Shown in pieces: positions 61,705-64,000 of a stretch of 64,000 nucleotides of DNA. Origin of the DNA: Mycobacterium bourgelatii (GTDB lineage Bacteria > Actinomycetota > Actinomycetes > Mycobacteriales > Mycobacteriaceae). Position numbers and translations under genes: made by a program. A model generated the notes under the pieces. The model was given only the letters and a program-made list of their open reading frames with translations, did no database searches and was not told the DNA's origin. Positions within the stretch are counted from its first letter, which is position 1, and every line of letters begins with the position of its first letter. Location of the stretch: positions 5,022,001 through 5,086,000 of the forward strand of contig NZ_BLKZ01000001.1 in NCBI RefSeq assembly GCF_010723575.1. The letters run 5' to 3'.

Positions 61705-62942
61705 CCCGGGCCGCAGCAGGGAATTCGGCCGAGAATCCGTTCCCGGTACGCGCGGTAGCCATTCGGGTCGCGGGCTGGATTGACCGACTCGGCACGGTAT
61801 GGGTGGAGGGGCAACTGGCCCAGATCACCATGCGGCCCAACTCCGCGACCGTGTTCATGGTGTTGCGTGATCCCGCTGCCGACATGTCGCTGACCGTCAC
61901 GTGTTCGCGGGACCTGGTGCTCAACGCACCGGTCAAATTGACCGAAGGCACCCAGGTGGTGGTCTGCGGCAAGCCGCAGTTCTACACCGGCCGGGGCACG
62001 TTCTCGCTGCGGCTCAGCGAGATTCGCGCCGTCGGCGTCGGTGAACTGCTGGCCCGCATCGAGCGGCTGCGCCGCCTGCTGGATGCCGAAGGTCTCTTCG
62101 ATCCGCGCCTCAAACGGCCAATCCCGTTTCTGCCCCACACGATCGGCCTGATCACCGGTCGCGCCAGCGCGGCCGAGCGGGACGTGACGACGGTGGCCAC
62201 CTCGCGCTGGCCCGCGGTGCGATTCGCCGTGCGCAACACCGCGGTGCAGGGACCCAACGCCGTTTCACAGATCGTCGAGGCGTTACGGGAACTCGATCGC
62301 CACGTCGAGGTCGACGTGATCGTGTTGGCACGCGGCGGCGGCAGCGTCGAGGACCTGCTGCCGTTTTCCGACGAGACGCTGTGCCGTGCCATCTCGGCCT
62401 GCCGCACGCCGGTGATCAGCGCGGTCGGCCACGAACCCGACAACCCGTTGTGCGACCTGGTCGCCGATCTGCGCGCCGCCACTCCCACCGACGCGGCCAA
62501 GAAGGTGGTCCCCGACACCGCTGCCGAACAGCGCCTGATAGACGACCTGCGCCGGCGCAGCGCGCAGGCGTTGCGCAACTGGGTTCACCGCGAGGAGCGA
62601 GCGTTGGCCCACCTGCGTAATCGGCCGGTGCTGGCCGACCCGCTGAAGATGATCACGACACGCGCCGACGAAGTGGATCGTGCCCGCTCGGCGCTGCGTC
62701 GCGACATCAACCGACTGATCCACGCCGAGAGTGAGCGCATCGGTCACCTCGGCGCGCGCTTGGCGACGTTGGGCCCGGCGGCCACCCTGGCCCGCGGGTA
62801 TGCGGTCGTGCAGACCGTGACCGGCACCGATACTCAGATACTGCGTTCGATCGACGACGCCCCCGCCGGCACCAAGCTGCGGGTGCGGGTTGCCGACGGC
62901 GCCATAGCCGCTGTGAGCGAAGGACACACCCCACATGACTGA
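61701..62942 (+). CDS. xseA: Exodeoxyribonuclease VII large subunit
   Basis: 413 residues. N-terminal OB-fold (WIDRLGTVWVEGQLAQITMR), catalytic domain with LITGRASAAERDV, VDVIVLARGGGSVEDL (the conserved GGG loop) and AVGHEPDNPLCDLVAD, then the helical small-subunit binding region. ExoVII degrades single-stranded DNA from both ends. GTG 61701 overlaps the previous stop (GTGA). Followed by xseB in the same operon. Confidence 0.96.
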   Translation: MTRAAAGNSAENPFPVRAVAIRVAGWIDRLGTVWVEGQLAQITMRPNSATVFMVLRDPAADMSLTVTCSRDLVLNAPVKLTEGTQVVVCGKPQFYTGRGTFSLRLSEIRAVGVGELLARIERLRRLLDAEGLFDPRLKRPIPFLPHTIGLITGRASAAERDVTTVATSRWPAVRFAVRNTAVQGPNAVSQIVEALRELDRHVEVDVIVLARGGGSVEDLLPFSDETLCRAISACRTPVISAVGHEPDNPLCDLVADLRAATPTDAAKKVVPDTAAEQRLIDDLRRRSAQALRNWVHREERALAHLRNRPVLADPLKMITTRADEVDRARSALRRDINRLIHAESERIGHLGARLATLGPAATLARGYAVVQTVTGTDTQILRSIDDAPAGTKLRVRVADGAIAAVSEGHTPHD

Positions 62943-63177
62943 CGAGTCTTCTGCGGACACTCCTATTACGCCTATTAGTCAGCTCGGCTACGAAAAATGC
63001 CGAGATGAACTAATCGAAGTCGTGCGCCTTTTGGAGCAGGGCGGACTGGACCTCGATGCGTCGCTGAAACTATGGGAAAGAGGCGAACAACTAGCTAAAC
63101 GGTGCGAAGAGCACTTAGCTGGCGCCCGTCAGCGGGTGACCGATGCACTCGGGTCCGGCGACGCCTCGCAGGACTGA
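62935..63177 (+). CDS. xseB: Exodeoxyribonuclease VII small subunit
   Basis: 80 residues. LGYEKCRDELIEVVRLLEQG, LDASLKLWERGEQLAKRCEE and HLAGARQRV are the typical helical-hairpin pattern of XseB, which assembles in several copies along XseA. Its start overlaps the xseA stop by 8 bp. Confidence 0.95.
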   Translation: MTDESSADTPITPISQLGYEKCRDELIEVVRLLEQGGLDLDASLKLWERGEQLAKRCEEHLAGARQRVTDALGSGDASQD

Positions 63178-63218
63178 CCCAAACCAAAATACTATTCCAA
63201 ACTGGAACACGTTTCACT

Positions 63219-64000
63219 ATGCTTCGCCGCATGGGTGATGCATCTCTGACAACCGAACTCGGCCGCGTCCTGGTTACCGGAGGCTCCGGCTTCGTCGGCG
63301 CCAACCTGGTCAAGACATTGCTCGACCGCGGACATTTTGTCCGTTCCTTCGACCGGGCGCCGTCGCCACTGCCGCAACACCCGCAACTGGAGGTGCTGCA
63401 GGGAGACATCACCGACAGGGCAACCTGCGAAGCAGCGGTGGACGGCATCGACACGGTCATCCACACTGCGGCGATCATCGAGTTGATGGGCGGCGACTCG
63501 GTGACCGAGGAATACCGGCAGCGCAGTTTCTCGGTCAACGTCGGCGGCACCCAGAACCTGGTGGAGACCGGTCAGAAGTCCGGCGTCAAGCGGTTCGTCT
63601 ACACGTCATCCAACAGCGTGGTGATGGGTGGCCAGAACATCGCCGGAGGCGACGAGACGCTCCCCTACACCGACCGGTTCAACGACCTCTACACCGAGAC
63701 CAAAGTGGTCGCCGAGAAATACGTCTTGGGACAGAACGGCGTCGAGGGCATGCTGACCTGTGCCATCCGGCCCAGCGGCATCTGGGGCAGCGGCGACCAG
63801 ACGATGTTCCGCAAGCTGTTCGAAAGCGTGATCAAGGGCCACACCAAGGTCCTGGTCGGCAAGAAGTCGGTGAAGCTGGATAACTCTTACGTGCACAACC
63901 TGATTCACGGTTTCATCCTGGCCGGCCAACATCTGGTGCCCGACGGCACCGCACCCGGGCAGGCGTACTTCATCAATGACGCCGAACCGATCAACATGTT
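63219..64000 (+). CDS. 3-beta-hydroxysteroid dehydrogenase, partial (Rv1106c orthologue)
   Basis: The frame is open to the window edge (260 codons seen). MLRRMGDASLTTELGRVLVT leads into the NAD motif TGGSGFVGANLVK (residues 20-32). The SDR catalytic Tyr and Lys are in LYTETKVVAEKY (about 155), with the upstream Ser in YTSSNSVV. The M. tuberculosis orthologue oxidises cholesterol and dehydroepiandrosterone to 3-keto-4-ene steroids. Start ATG 63219 matches MLRRM; ATG 63231 is an alternative. The C-terminal ~110 residues lie beyond the window. Confidence 0.93.
   Translation, partial: MLRRMGDASLTTELGRVLVTGGSGFVGANLVKTLLDRGHFVRSFDRAPSPLPQHPQLEVLQGDITDRATCEAAVDGIDTVIHTAAIIELMGGDSVTEEYRQRSFSVNVGGTQNLVETGQKSGVKRFVYTSSNSVVMGGQNIAGGDETLPYTDRFNDLYTETKVVAEKYVLGQNGVEGMLTCAIRPSGIWGSGDQTMFRKLFESVIKGHTKVLVGKKSVKLDNSYVHNLIHGFILAGQHLVPDGTAPGQAYFINDAEPINM

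Noticed and set aside
1..64000. tRNA, rRNA, insertion sequence or prophage genes
   Set aside because: None seen by reading both strands; no transposase or integrase motifs and no tRNA-like cloverleaf noticed. A dedicated search was not possible.

Overview
The window comes from a high-GC slow-growing Mycobacterium outside the M. tuberculosis complex. The evidence is six PE or PPE proteins of mycobacterial type plus a truncated and a partial one, a cobalamin-riboswitch metE, and a conserved housekeeping backbone. Read left to right, that backbone matches, from memory of the M. tuberculosis H37Rv map, the reverse of Rv1133c to Rv1106c: metE, Rv1132, prpD, ppdK, Rv1126c, Rv1125, ephC, bpoB, gnd2, zwf1, Rv1120c, Rv1118c, vapC32/vapB32, ychF, Rv1111c, ispH, Rv1109c, xseA, xseB, Rv1106c. 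The species cannot be fixed without database searches.

Layout. 1-2397: a PE_PGRS gene running off the left edge. 2398-3064: a leader with a B12 riboswitch serving metE (3065-5356). 5454-12043: a giant PE_PGRS with a 318-bp super-repeat. 12180-17420: an Rv1132-like membrane protein, a small exported protein, cobQ and prpD; prpC and prpR, which flank prpD in H37Rv, are not here. 17686-36544: an inserted accessory block with a flavin amine oxidase, three PPE genes, two LuxR-type cyclase/ATPase regulators each divergent from a PPE gene, two PE_PGRS genes (one frameshifted) and DoxX. 36688-49759: mostly conserved metabolism (ppdK, ephC, bpoB, zwf1-gnd2) with an inserted truncated TetR, a VOC protein and a hydrolase-cyclase fusion. 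49851-57304: small accessory genes, including an NlpC/P60-like protein, a decayed Doc toxin, a DUF1254 protein, an HNH protein, a Ddn-like protein, a rifamycin ADP-ribosyltransferase homologue (Arr) and vapBC. 57591-64000: ychF, Rv1111c, ispH, Rv1109c, xseAB and the start of a 3-beta-HSD gene.

Two patterns are not explained by ordinary annotation. First, three PE/PPE genes (starts at 22079, 27608 and 33169) share one promoter design: three TACGACC-like boxes about two helical turns apart, a TGACCGA(C/A)GTTC box, an ATCCT box about 35 nt further on, and a fixed 95-96 nt from the TGACCGA box to the start codon. Two of these arrays lie between a PPE gene and a divergent LuxR-cyclase gene. Second, a family of 62-66 bp palindromic elements occurs at the four convergent gene junctions that have room for one (5357, 25742, 35937 and a tandem triple at 54591).

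Functional threads: B12 and propionate metabolism (riboswitch-metE, cobQ, prpD); four class III cyclase-domain proteins; pentose phosphate genes (zwf1-gnd2); and ESX-type PE/PPE surface proteins with candidate local regulators.
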